Positions 1-9,870 of a stretch of DNA of 64,000 nucleotides are shown piece after piece; the first letter of the stretch is position 1, and every line of letters starts with the position of its first letter. Made by a program: the position numbers and the translations under genes. The stretch spans positions 248,001-312,000 of the forward strand of contig BJKQ01000006.1 of the NCBI GenBank assembly GCA_006538405.1. Reading direction: 5' to 3'. The DNA comes from Hansfordia pulvinata (lineage: Eukaryota; Ascomycota; Sordariomycetes; Xylariales). The notes beneath the pieces were generated by a model, which had not been told where the DNA came from, did no database searches, and worked only from the letters and a program-made list of their open reading frames with translations.

Positions 1-1246
1 CCTCTTCCAGATCGGGGTAATCGGAAGCCTTGGCGACGCCGGAAGCAATGAGCTGACGGATCTCCCAGCGTTCCGGAGAGGTCATGCGCTTCTTGTGGCG
101 ACGGGGCTGGCCGGCAATCTGGGAAAGAGCAGCGGCGTCCGTCTCGGCTCCGTAACGGCTGTCGCCGCCGCCGCCGCCGAGCGCCATCGAGTTGGCCCCG
201 GAGCCGAATCCCGCGGCTTCGACCCTGGCACCAGACTGAATACGGGCCTGCGGGGCCATGTCGATGCCGGTCACCTGGTTCACCTCCTTCATGGACAGTC
301 CTATCCGATTGCCCTCCACCTTGATGACCTTGACTTTGATTTCCTGGCCTCTGGAGAGGATATCTGAGGGGTGGTTGACGCGCTGGCCATCGAGGATGTT
401 GGAAATGTGCACCATGCCGTCTACCTTTCCGCGAACGCCATGCAGATTGACAAAGGCGCCAAAGTCCTTGACACCTGTTACGTGGCCGTCATACACCTTG
501 TAAAGAACGGGCTCGTCGTCCACCTCGGGGATCGGCGGCCGACGGAAAGTTTCGTCGTGGTCGTCATCGTTGTCGTCGTAGTCCCTTCTCCTGCGCTCCT
601 TGCGGTGGGATCTTCGAGAGTCGTCGTGGTCGTCATCATAGTCGCGCCGGCTTCTGCGCTCTTTGCGGGATCTTCGGTGGTCGTCGTCCTCGTCGTCACG
701 ATCGTAGTCTCTGTGCCTGCGGTCTTTCCTCCGATTCCTCGACGACTCCGGGTCGCCGTATTCGGGACTTCTGGACCTTCTCTTGGGGGCGTTCTGGGCG
801 TGCGAAGGCTGCGATTGGCGAGCTTTACCCTCGAGGCCCTCCAGGAGGGCGAGGGTGTCGTCGAAAGCGTCATCATTGTTTTCTGCCGCGGCATCGGGGG
901 CCTTGTCGGGAATGCTGAGGCCGCGGAATAGAGACTCTTTCTCGTGGAGAGAGCGAGTCTGGGGCTCGGCGGCGGCGGCGGCGGCATCGTCCTCATCTCG
1001 TGAGCCCTTGAACTTGGGATGCATGGCCCTGACGAGGCGATCGACACTGTCGTAGAGACTGTCGGGCCAGGACGCACCGCCCATGGAGGCGAGGCGTGTC
1101 TTGAATTCCTTGAAGGAGCATTCTGTGCGCTGGGCAATGATGAACTCGGCGAGGGTCTTGTCGGAGACGCCAAGATGGTTCTGCAGCTCGGAGGCGACCT
1201 TGGAGACGAGGGAGAGCAGCTCGAGCTCGGCGAAATCGTCGTCCAT
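1..1246 (-). CDS. PRP22: Pre-mRNA-splicing DEAH helicase Prp22/DHX8, N-terminal part
   Basis: This is the N-terminal 415 residues of a Prp22-type DEAH-box ATPase, which releases spliced mRNA from the spliceosome in the nucleus. The reading frame is open from the ATG at 1246 to the left edge, so the helicase core lies outside the window. An N-terminal region starts with an MDDDFAELE stretch. Next comes a charged Arg/Asp-rich linker at about residues 169-234, in which a KERR-RRDYDD-type unit is repeated. An S1 RNA-binding domain follows at about residues 250-322 (core VTGVKDFGAFV, then GLSMKEVNQ). After it comes a conserved Prp22 segment (KRMTSPERWEIRQLIASGV, then SDYPDLEE). The order S1 then SPERWE is specific to Prp22/DHX8 among the spliceosomal DEAH helicases. 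No intron is needed in the visible part. The start is the first ATG of the long frame and begins the expected N-terminus. Upstream lies a 2.5 kb intergenic region shared with a gene on the opposite strand. Confidence 0.93.
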   Translation of the reverse strand, partial: MDDDFAELELLSLVSKVASELQNHLGVSDKTLAEFIIAQRTECSFKEFKTRLASMGGASWPDSLYDSVDRLVRAMHPKFKGSRDEDDAAAAAAEPQTRSLHEKESLFRGLSIPDKAPDAAAENNDDAFDDTLALLEGLEGKARQSQPSHAQNAPKRRSRSPEYGDPESSRNRRKDRRHRDYDRDDEDDDHRRSRKERRSRRDYDDDHDDSRRSHRKERRRRDYDDNDDDHDETFRRPPIPEVDDEPVLYKVYDGHVTGVKDFGAFVNLHGVRGKVDGMVHISNILDGQRVNHPSDILSRGQEIKVKVIKVEGNRIGLSMKEVNQVTGIDMAPQARIQSGARVEAAGFGSGANSMALGGGGGDSRYGAETDAAALSQIAGQPRRHKKRMTSPERWEIRQLIASGVAKASDYPDLEE

Positions 1247-3773
1247 GGCGGCGGCGACGGAACAGCGCGTGGCCGTGTCGCGGTGTGGGCAGTCGGCTTT
1301 TTGAGGGGCAGCGCGCGGTCGCGGACAGGGGCAGCGTCGGGCTGAGTGATACGTCGCTCCGAGCTGTGAGATGGAGGTGTGTCGCGAGTGATTGTGCGCG
1401 CGGCCGTGCTCGTGGGGTGATGTTGGGGGTCGGAGTTGGCGATGGAGTCGCTCATCCACCGTTGGCAAGGCTGACGAACAGGGTCGGCCGGGCTGTCGCG
1501 AAAAAAGGTGAAGACGTCAGGGCATGCCGAAGGGCAGCTGTGGAGCCCCCAAGGCGAGGCTCTGGGCCCACTGTAGCCCACTGCAACCGAAGCCCACTGA
1601 GATCGGGGAGGGCTGGGCGTGCTGGGTTCAATTGGAACGGATCCATGGATGTCTCCACCGAGCCTTCAGCGCTTCGTTCAGGCGTGCCAGGGTGCCGCCG
1701 GACGCTACGAGCCCCGCTGCGAGCCTGTGGAGGGGGGCGTGAAGCCCCCCTCCAGGGCCAAGAGCTCCCCCAAAAACTGCCGGGAACAGCGCTGGCGGAC
1801 CGCGCTGTCCGGGGTCGGTGGGGTTAACCTTCATCCCGCGAGTTCAACGTCCGGCCCATATTTCCCGTCCCCGTCTCGCCGGCCCTGATGTCTCATTTCT
1901 CCGTGTTGACGCTCCCATTCTGCCTTTTCCAATGTCATTTCCATCGTAGGCTGAGCAGCGCAGACTCGCTACAAGCACGGGATGAGCTGGCTGCGTCGTA
2001 AGACCTCACTACACCACGCAGCTCTTGATAAATCACGTGGTTTCCATCATCATCCTCCCTCACGAAACCGAGACGGACAGTCGGCATTCCGGTCAGTAGA
2101 CTAGAAGACATGATGATCAGAGCAGCAGTGTGGTGTCGCGTCGAGTCTCTGACATGGGAACATCTCGCGACGATGACGCTTAGGTACCAGGTAGGTAGGT
2201 ATAGAGGCGCATCATCCAAATCATGACCTTGTCACCCCACTCGAGCCACCGAATCTCTCTCTTCCTGCCGAGTGTACGGGTTGAGGGGGAGAGATAGATA
2301 TCAGCGACGATCATCGCATCGAAGGTGGCCCTCCCCTACTCTCCCTCGTTGGTACACTCCCTCCGTCGCGTCTTCGGATCTGGCCCCGAGTTCTCCAAAT
2401 CCAATTGGCACGCAGACAGCAATCGCGGGGAAATGTGCGGCCAAGACACGGCGCCTCCCGTCGTTCCAGCATCGGCCACCGATCCGAACCGAGTCGGCCC
2501 AACCGGATCTCTCCCTTCGGCCCCTCCTTCGCCGCTCACCTCTCCCCAACCAGAGCTGAATCATCAGACCCCTTCACAGAAGGACAACAAGCACCACCTG
2601 CACCCTCTCAGCCATGCCGGGAGACACGCACTCCGTCCCAGCAGCGGGCGAATCAGAGCGCGGTCGCTGGTATCTCGATAAGAGCCGCTGAGAGAGGTCG
2701 TCCAGATAAGACAAGACCATGAGACGGACACAAGATAAGCACGGAGAAGCAGCAGCTCTATCACCCCCGCCACCACCACCACCACAACCTTAAGGCTCCC
2801 CGGCGCGCCGCCGATCCCGCGCCGCCGCCGCCCCTCCTATCGCGTCGCCTGCCGACCCCTGTCCTGCCGCCCCCGAGCCGTGGCCGTGGGCTAGCAGCAA
2901 CCTGCCATCCCGATCCATGCGAGGCGCACACGTGAGAGCTCGTCGAAAGGGGAGGGGGGAGGGCACAGCGGATGGGGGCCGATCGCCTGCAGGTACACTC
3001 GCTCAAGGAGCTTTAGTCTCCCATTCGCACTCTCGATATTAGCTGGCTGGGTCCTGTCCGCGGGCTGCCGGAAAGAGAAGCGGGGAATAGGGAAGCGGGA
3101 TGAGTAGAGACAGCGAGAGGCCCGCCCAGCTTCAAATTGATGGCGTGCTTCCCAGCGGCCAACTGACGTGTGTGAGGACTGGTGAGGACTGACCAGCGGC
3201 TTGCAAGATGATATAATGCGGCCCTCCTCGTCGTCTACTTGGCTGAACCCGGCTATGCGGAGGAGCCGCCCCTGATCTTTGTCCACAACGCCCGATGTAG
3301 TCCCCAGACAACGTAAGCGGGGTACGGGTAGAGCGATGCCTTCCTGGCGCGACGAGATGGCCCCGCGCTCACCGGCATCCGCGGGATCGCCGCGCTGCGG
3401 CGATCGGCCCCCGGGCTCGGATGCCGTGCCTATCTCCAATCCCGGTGCGACGTGCTGCACCGCGAGGGTGTGGCTTGCATGGCATCCAATACACGTACCG
3501 GGACCGACGTTCATGTCAAGGGCGTCTGTTGCAGTTCTGGCCGACCGAGATAAACGTAATCACTTGTGGATAGCCTATAATACTGATCACAACGTTGCCT
3601 CCGCGTGCACTTGATTCTTCGAACATCAACATCGAGGACGTGGTTCCAGACACTTGCAGACGGCCAACTTATTGTTCTACCTGGCATCTTTTAGGACTAT
3701 CCGGACTTGAGTCTCACAGTATCAACTAATCTCGAAATTATTGGCTACCAGTTTGCCCCCGGCCCTGCTGACC
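1247..3773. other. Intergenic region between divergent genes
   Basis: These 2.5 kb separate the Prp22 start from the DUF3445-like gene. Open frames here are short, overlap on both strands and look like no protein family. The stretch holds a short (CCA)n run near 2768-2787 and a GGTACC/GGTAGG-rich segment near 2183-2202. It presumably contains both promoters. I see no gene. Confidence 0.6.
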
Positions 3774-5126
3774 ATGGTCCTCGGAGGCCATTCTGCAGCA
3801 GCCTCGGGCCAGGATGCCGGCTTTTACCACAAGTGTGCCGCCAGCATGTCGGAGCTGAGCACAACACTGACGGGCAGTCCGGCCGGAACTATTGCTTTGC
3901 TGGTGGTCTGCTCCGCTGTGACCTTGATCCTCGTGATCCAGGGCAAGAAGATCAGCTCGCGATCCAGCACCGCGCGGCGCCCCTCGCCGACGAGCCCGAA
4001 GCTGGAGAAGGCGCCGCCAAGCGCCCCGTCCCAGTCCCAGAAGCAGGGCCGAGAATGGGGCAAGTGGGCGCCCTCGGACTACCGGTTCCCCGAGCCGGAG
4101 CCGTACCCGGACTGGTCCATCGAGACGACCAAGCCGCTGCCCTACCGCCCCTTCCGCCACGGGCCCAAGTACCACGTGACGATGGGCCTGCGGTCGCTCG
4201 AGCCCCGGGACTGGATCGAGCTCGACAACCAGTACCCGCGGTTCCACGCGGACAAGCGGCGGCGGCTGGCGGAGCGGGGCGCCAAGTGCGTCCACACCGA
4301 CCCCGAGGCGTACCCGGCGGCGCTCGAGCTGCTGGAGGAGCTGGCGGCGTACCTGCCGGCCCGGTACCCGTCGCTGTACCGGCGCGGCGGCGGGGAGGGG
4401 GGGCGGCCCGGCGTGGTCGAGAACCTGTGGTCCGGCGAGCGCTTCGACACGGCGGCGCGCCCGCTGGCCGAGGACCCGATGGCCATGTGCGCGCGGCTGA
4501 CGCAGGACGACCTGGCCGTCATGGTCGAGCGGCCCGACGGGCAGTACTACCTGCTGGCCGGGGCGGTGCTGCTGGCCGGGTTCTGGCGGCTCGAGGACAA
4601 GCTGGGGATGGTCATGTCGGAGATCCACACGTCGGGCGACGTGCCCGGGTTCCGGGAGAGGCTGGAGAAGGGCATGGTGAACTTCTTCCGCCGGCTCAAG
4701 CCCGAGGAGCTCGTCGGGCGGCACAACTACTTTGTGCAGGTGGACGACGAGCTGGCGTGGTCGTGGAGCATCGGCGGCGAGGACCAGGCGGAGCTCGGGT
4801 GGTTCACGGCCGAGAAGAACCGCGCGATCGAGCACCACCACTTCCGGTCCGAGCGGCAGAGCCTCCGGCGGCTGCCCCGGACGGGGGCCGTCGTCTTCAC
4901 GATCCGCACCTACTTCGAGCCCATGACCGAGATCTGCAAGGAGCCCTACGTCCCCGGGCGGCTGGCCAGCGCCGTCCGGAGCTGGGGGGACGACGTGAGC
5001 CGGTACAAGGGCAAGGAGCGGTACGGCGAGGTGCTGCTCGAGTATCTGGACAGGAAGCACGAGGAGCAGGTCGCGCAGGGCCTGGACCTTGATCGCGAGG
5101 ATGAGGTTCGGTCTTTCCCCTACTGA
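3774..5126 (+). CDS. DUF3445 / HODM alpha-subunit-like protein with N-terminal membrane anchor
   Basis: This is a 450-residue intronless protein that I place in the fungal DUF3445 family, related to the alpha subunit of heme-dependent oxidative N-demethylase. The substrate of the fungal members is unknown to me. One hydrophobic segment at residues 37-57 (GTIALLVVCSAVTLILV) followed by GKK suggests a signal anchor. A low-complexity Pro/Ser stretch comes next, then the conserved body beginning near PYRPFRHGPKYHVTMGL, LEPRDWIELD and the RYPSLYRR region. Later come RMPR-like family blocks, here HHFRSERQSLRRLPRTGAV and FTIRTYFEP. I chose the ATG at 3774 (context ACCATGG) because the frame upstream of it has only a TTG. 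The coding DNA is very GC-rich, which makes long open frames appear on the other strand too. Family assignment is from recognised sequence blocks, not from a search. Confidence 0.78.
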   Translation: MVLGGHSAAASGQDAGFYHKCAASMSELSTTLTGSPAGTIALLVVCSAVTLILVIQGKKISSRSSTARRPSPTSPKLEKAPPSAPSQSQKQGREWGKWAPSDYRFPEPEPYPDWSIETTKPLPYRPFRHGPKYHVTMGLRSLEPRDWIELDNQYPRFHADKRRRLAERGAKCVHTDPEAYPAALELLEELAAYLPARYPSLYRRGGGEGGRPGVVENLWSGERFDTAARPLAEDPMAMCARLTQDDLAVMVERPDGQYYLLAGAVLLAGFWRLEDKLGMVMSEIHTSGDVPGFRERLEKGMVNFFRRLKPEELVGRHNYFVQVDDELAWSWSIGGEDQAELGWFTAEKNRAIEHHHFRSERQSLRRLPRTGAVVFTIRTYFEPMTEICKEPYVPGRLASAVRSWGDDVSRYKGKERYGEVLLEYLDRKHEEQVAQGLDLDREDEVRSFPY

Positions 5127-5631
5127 AGGGGGTACGAGTATTCTCTTGTGCGTGTGGGCTTGTCAGTGTGGTCGTTGGAGGAGAGTGTCTTATGGCTGAG
5201 CGTCTGACGACTTGAGCGAGGGAACCTTGGACCGTCTTCGTTGTGGGTTAGTCAGTCCGTGATACAAGTCAATCCATTGCATTCGATGATGATGTCTTCC
5301 AAGATTGAATCCGCATCAGTTCTGTCCAGTACCTTGTGGCTACCATGCGCTGATATTCGAAGAGTAGCTTGATTATTTGGACTGTAAAGCTAGATCGGGA
5401 AGCCAATAATCCCATACCATACTGTGACGCCAGTAATGCATGCGGCCGTGGTCGAAGTGAATATCACTGATGGACCCAGTGCTGTCTCAGGCCGCGCTGT
5501 TCATCCATGATGGAGTATCGCCGGTCTCGTTCTGAAAGTTGAAGCTTCGTACCGTCTTCTGGCTTGTAGTGAAATGTTCGAAATTGAGGAGGTACCTATA
5601 GGAGGGAAGGATGGGGTGCTAGAAATGCATT

Positions 5632-5655
5632 CTTAGGTACCTACAGGTACCTAAG
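5632..5655. repeat. Perfect 10-bp inverted repeat with 4-base loop
   Basis: The arms CTTAGGTACC (5632-5641) and GGTACCTAAG (5646-5655) are exact reverse complements, separated by TACA. They could form a DNA or RNA hairpin. The site lies about 0.5 kb downstream of one gene and 0.5 kb upstream of the next, so it could be a transcription-end element or only part of the local GGTACC-rich repeats. Confidence 0.75.
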
Positions 5656-6060
5656 GGGCGCATAGCGCACTTGCGCCTTGCGCAGCGCGCACGTCACGAG
5701 TACTGTCTAGTATCTGGCACACAGCCCGAGCGGGTAGAGCCCCCATTTCGGAACTCGAATTACTTACAGCTACTAATCCCCCGAATACCACCCGGGGCCC
5801 TCAGCCGCGTCGGGTCCGTCTTGTGGGAGACGTGTACTCGTACTCGATTGCCAGTTTCCCAACGCCCACAAGGCGCACCCACATCACGACAGCTCATCCT
5901 CACCAGGCACACATACCTACACAGGCTGGCACCTGGCAGAGAACAACTCCGACGCCGCCCCGGCCATGCTCTCTGCGAGTCTATCATCGCCATAATCATA
6001 GCACCGTAGTCGAACCCAACCTCGCCCAATTCCGCAAGACCGCCCGACCCCCCAACGTCT

Positions 6061-6086
6061 CGCCATCGCCATCGCCATCGCCATCG
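6061..6086. repeat. (CGCCAT)4 hexanucleotide repeat
   Basis: Four perfect copies of CGCCAT plus CG lie 44 bases upstream of the TVP23 start codon, so the repeat is probably in the 5' untranslated region. Confidence 0.85.
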
Positions 6087-6129
6087 GGCCCGTCGCATCG
6101 CATCCCATTGCATCGCCGCACCGCCCGCC

Positions 6130-6855
6130 ATGGAGTCCGCGCAACCCGCCGCGCAGCCCTCTGTCGGCTCTCTGAGCTGGCGCCTGAGCTCGCACCCCAT
6201 CACACTCCTGACCTTTCTCGGTTTCCGCATGTGTAAGCAGAGCCCCCTCCCCCGACCCCAGGCCCAATCCCAGCAGACGCGCAGACTGCACACCCACGAC
6301 GAGGCGAAACAGAGAACAGTGAGAGACAGCAAGGCACCCTCCAGCTAACAGAATCCACAAGCCTCCCTCCTCGTCTACCTCTTCGGCGTCATCTTCACCG
6401 ACAACATGGTCATGATCTTCATCATCACCATCCTGCTCCTGGCCGCCGACTTCTACTACCTCAAGAACATTGCGGGCCGCCGCCTCGTCGGCCTGCGCTG
6501 GTGGAACGAGGTCGACCCCTCGTCGGGCGACAGCCACTGGGTCTTCGAGAGCAGCGAGCCCGGCACCAAGACGGTCAACCCGACCGACTCGCGCTTCTTC
6601 TGGCTCGCCATCTACTCCCAGCCCGTCCTGTGGGTCGCCCTCGCCGTCCTCGCCATCGTCCGCCTCAAGTTCACCTGGCTGCCCCTCGTCGCCATCGCCC
6701 TCACCCTCACCATCACAAACTCTCTCGCCTTCTCCCGCTGCGACAAGTTCAGCCAGGCCTCCAACATCGCCGGCTCCGCCCTCTACTCGGGCAACATCGC
6801 CGGCAGCCTCGCCAGCAACATGATGGGCCGCATGTTCACCTTTGGCCGCAGCTAG
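6130..6855 (+). CDS. TVP23: Golgi membrane protein Tvp23
   Basis: This encodes a 198-residue member of the Tvp23/FAM18 family, multi-pass membrane proteins of late Golgi and endosomal vesicles. Two exons, 6130-6232 and 6362-6855, join across a 129-base intron with donor GTAAGC, a GCTAAC branch-point-like sequence and acceptor AAG. The splice restores [15 protein letters not shown], a typical Tvp23 segment. Four hydrophobic segments are visible. The most diagnostic blocks are [19 protein letters not shown], then [12 protein letters not shown], then the [15 protein letters not shown] region near the C-terminus. The tail ([15 protein letters not shown]) is the usual fungal ending. The ATG at 6130 fits the family start. 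The gene lies 1 kb downstream of the DUF3445-like gene on the same strand. I see nothing damaged in it. Confidence 0.95.
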
Positions 6856-8054
6856 GCGCAGGGAGGCACGGCCGCGAGCGCCCCCCCAAGATGGCGTGCA
6901 GGAGACACCCGCGGGCTGGGACCTCTGCTGCTTTTGTTCGCGTCGATCGTCGGAGGGGGAGGGAACGCAGGCAAGACGGACATGCCCTATCTCACATCCA
7001 GCACGGTGCACTCTCGTGGTGGAGGGCAGTCCCTCCCACTTGCCGGGCCATCTTTGTAACTAGTAAAGTGTGCAATACAAGTCTCGATGCTATATGGCTG
7101 CTTTGCGTTACGCCTCGCCCTCACAGACCTGCCTCCCCATAGACGTATGTCCGACATCGTGGCGGCCAGCTTCGCTGGGGATCGACGAAAACATGACAAT
7201 GCACTACGGAGGAAGCTCATAGTTGATGGCTGGGGCCAGTGAGACAGGGCAACGGCGAGCGATGCAGCCTGGTCCGCCGCCAATCGAGCCCACCCGCTGC
7301 CAACCACTGCCAGGTAGCCAGAATCTACAACATCGCAAAAGTTCCACGTCTGCACGCCTCGTACTATTGATGCCCGCGAGGCAAGTTAACACAGCTACCC
7401 CCAAGCGAAAAGGGCCGACGCGCTGAGCTCTTAATACTGCAGCTCGCAGCGGGACGTTTCAGCACAGCCCATTGCCTACGGACAGAAGCAAAGGCAACAG
7501 GGCAGTGTCTAGCGCACGCCTCTGAGAGGCTCAGATGCCACGCTACGGTACGATAATCACGACAGCAAGGGGAGCTCCGTCACGTTACAACGCCCGAGCA
7601 GTGACCATTTAGGGAAACGCACAAGTCATCCGAGATCCAAGAATTGTTCAGATTGACAAGCATAACAACTCGCGGCGCTGAAGAACTGGGCAACATGATA
7701 AAATAAAATAAAATGGATCGTAAAACGCCAAAGCTCAAATGCCAATGGTGGGGAATCCATAAGAGGAGCCAAAGTGTCCTTCTGCGCACGACAATGGTAA
7801 GAAGCGGTCCCTCAAAAGGCGCTCGCGCGCGTGCAACTGCCGTGTATTTGGCCGTGGAGTATTGTCTTCGACTCCGTCGACCGTGTAGGTGGGTACGTAG
7901 CGAAGGTGGTATTTTTTGATCCGAGAAAGCGGGGATTAAAAAGGTGACGATATTTTTTTTAGATTCATGACGTTGGATGCGCGCCGCGGCCGAGACCTGG
8001 GTGAAGTGGTTGAGGGGTTGATAGAGAGCAAGCCAGCGATGCACTGCCGTCGGG
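6856..8054. other. Intergenic region between convergent genes
   Basis: This 1.2 kb lies between the 3' end of TVP23 and the 3' end of the membrane glycoprotein gene on the other strand, so it should hold two 3' untranslated regions. It includes A/T-rich patches near 7697-7712 and 7950-7961. A 173-codon open frame on the minus strand runs into the neighbouring gene and resembles nothing; I treat it as chance. Confidence 0.6.
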
Positions 8055-9870
8055 TCACCGGCGATGGCCTTGTCGGCTGCCGGCCTGCTCGATGGCCGCA
8101 TCCAGATGCCGCTCCTCCTCCTCCAGCCGCCGGATCTCGTGCTCCGTCATACCCTCCTCAACCAGATGCGCGTAGCGGGTGTTAACCGGCGGGGACAGCG
8201 AGCGCGCGCCGCCGATGCTGTCGTCCAGCGAAGACTGGCGGCCGCGGGCTGTCGCCGTCCCGGCCCCTGCGGCTCCGTGGTCCGTGTAAGGGCCCGCATC
8301 GTCGGAGAGGCCGCGGGCGTGCGGCTGCGGGTGCTGCGGGCTGTCGTCCAGCCCGATGCTCACGCGCGGCGCAGCGGAGGAGGCGCCGCCGAAACGGGCG
8401 CTCTCTTCGCCATAGGCCGAGCGCGGCGACGAGCCATCCATGACCGACCCCATTCCCAGGCCAGCCTCCTTGTCGGGCATCATGACGCCCGAGTCGGAGC
8501 GGTAGCTGGCGCCCGTGAACGCGCGCGAGGACGTGTCGTGCCCGTCGCGTTTGCTCTGCTTCCGCTGCCGGCAGAAAAACCACAAAAGCAGCCCGATGAG
8601 CAGAAGGCCGGCGACGCCGACGCCGACACCGATCCCTGCCGCCGCTCCTGTCGACAGACCGCCCGACATCGCAGGGCTAGACGCCGAGCCGTCCGCCGAA
8701 GCTCCTGTGGGCATCGACGAGCTTGATCCCGACACGGCGCTGGCGCTGCTGTGTACCGACTCGTCCTTGAATGGGCTCGTGCCGTTGCCATTCTGGGTGC
8801 CCAGCATGTTGACGAAGTTTTGATAGTCAGGAGAGCCTGGCGTGTTCCTGGCCACGCCGAATACCGGGCTATAACTCGATCCGCTCTGCTCCGAGCCTTC
8901 CCAGTCGAACTGCAGATAGAGATACACCTCCAGAAAATTGCTCCACTGGTCTTGGTCGGCATGGATGGTGAGATTCACCGAGTCCGAGTTCACTACTCTT
9001 TATCAGTATGTCGGATATCTCCAGGCAAAGCTTTTCCTTCTGCGCGAGGAACCCATGACGGGACGCCTCTGGGTAGCACATACCTGGTAGGGAAATGGTT
9101 GCCGATGGCAAAGGGCTCATTTGCCTTCGGACGCGAGAAGCAGTAGTCTCCGTCTCGCTGGTCGAGGCAGAAGAACCGGAAGCGGGAAGGGGGTCTGGGG
9201 CGCTAGATCCGCCCGCAGCAGCAGAATGACCAGTAGGCTTGCCCTCGCCAATTTCGCTATAGCTGTTGCCCTCGCCATTGTCGTGTTTGAAAAGCGTAAC
9301 TTTGACAATGCTCGCTTCTGAGTCGTCGGAGAAGCTGAAATGTATCAACTGGTCCTTGTCGGCGAACGCAAATACTACGGGCACACCGCTTGTGGGGAAG
9401 ATGGTGGTGTCGTATGTGAAAACGTCCCCGGATGAAGGCGCCGATGTTGTCGCCGTTGATGTCGTCGCCGTCGCATCCCCGCAGCCATCCTCGAGAAGCC
9501 GGCCAGCAGCCATAACGTCCGTGTCTCCAAGCGCATGTTGGCGAGCGTGGCGGGAAACCCCGGGCTTCTTGGTCCAAGCCAGAGGTGTCCCAGTTGCTGC
9601 CAAAAACGATATCTCCAGCTCTTTCCTAAACCATGCCCAAGCTCACACAGGTGTAACAGTTGTTCGTATAGTGTCGTCTCGTGTCGAAAGACCAGGAAAG
9701 CAGCCAAACCTGGCCTGCTGTTGTCGTGTTGGACCGCCCAGTCCAGCGCGTTGTCGCTGATCGCGACTCTGCCGGTGATTTCGAGCGGTATGGTGATGGA
9801 GGAGAAAGTCAGTTGCGGAGCGAGGAGTTGAGAGGAAAAGACAGGGTGCCATCTCAGCCTGAGGAGAGAC
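8055..9870 (-). CDS. Single-pass membrane glycoprotein, function unknown; 5' half interrupted
   Basis: I do not recognise a named family. The C-terminal exon (8055 to about 8992) encodes a Ser/Gly/Thr-rich stretch, one transmembrane helix near 8570-8640 (Gly/Val/Leu-rich, ending WFFCRQRK) and a 150-residue cytoplasmic tail ending in an acidic/basic helix. An intron at 8993-9083 has donor GTATGT. Its acceptor is ambiguous: two in-frame AGs three bases apart. Upstream, codons in phase with 9603 read through an ectodomain (DVMAAGRLLEDGCG, then DVFTYDTTIFPTSGVPVVFAF). Further upstream the protein-like reading is in another frame (QLTFSSITIPLEITGRVAI, then RPGLAAFLVFRHE), and an in-frame TGA sits at 9643-9645. 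I therefore infer at least one indel, or a pseudogene. A possible acceptor lies at 9870-9871 with a GTATGT donor at 9980, but no upstream exon gave a convincing signal peptide. The start is unresolved. Confidence 0.5.

Larger units (their letters stand above)
5127..6129. other. Intergenic region, 3' side of DUF3445 gene and TVP23 promoter
   Basis: This 1 kb gap separates two genes on the same strand. It carries copies of the dispersed octamer at 5133 and 5835, three AGGTACCT palindromes (5590, 5635, 5645) and a CCATCG-type hexamer repeat just upstream of TVP23. I see no coding region. Confidence 0.6.

Noticed and set aside
478..1581. Long minus-strand frame overlapping the Prp22 gene
   Set aside because: It is an out-of-frame shadow of the Prp22 coding sequence, with Ser/Thr/Pro-rich composition and no family resemblance.
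3738..5092. Two other frames of over 440 codons over the DUF3445-like gene
   Set aside because: Both are products of the very GC-rich codon usage of the real gene; only the frame from 3774 has conserved blocks and a membrane anchor.
7580..8101. 173-codon minus-strand frame in the 3' gap after TVP23
   Set aside because: It overlaps the end of the membrane glycoprotein gene and otherwise lies in an A/T-richer 3' region; nothing supports translation.
9643..9665. 23-base GT..AG interval as an intron in the membrane glycoprotein gene
   Set aside because: It is far below the minimum intron length seen elsewhere in the window (48 bases).
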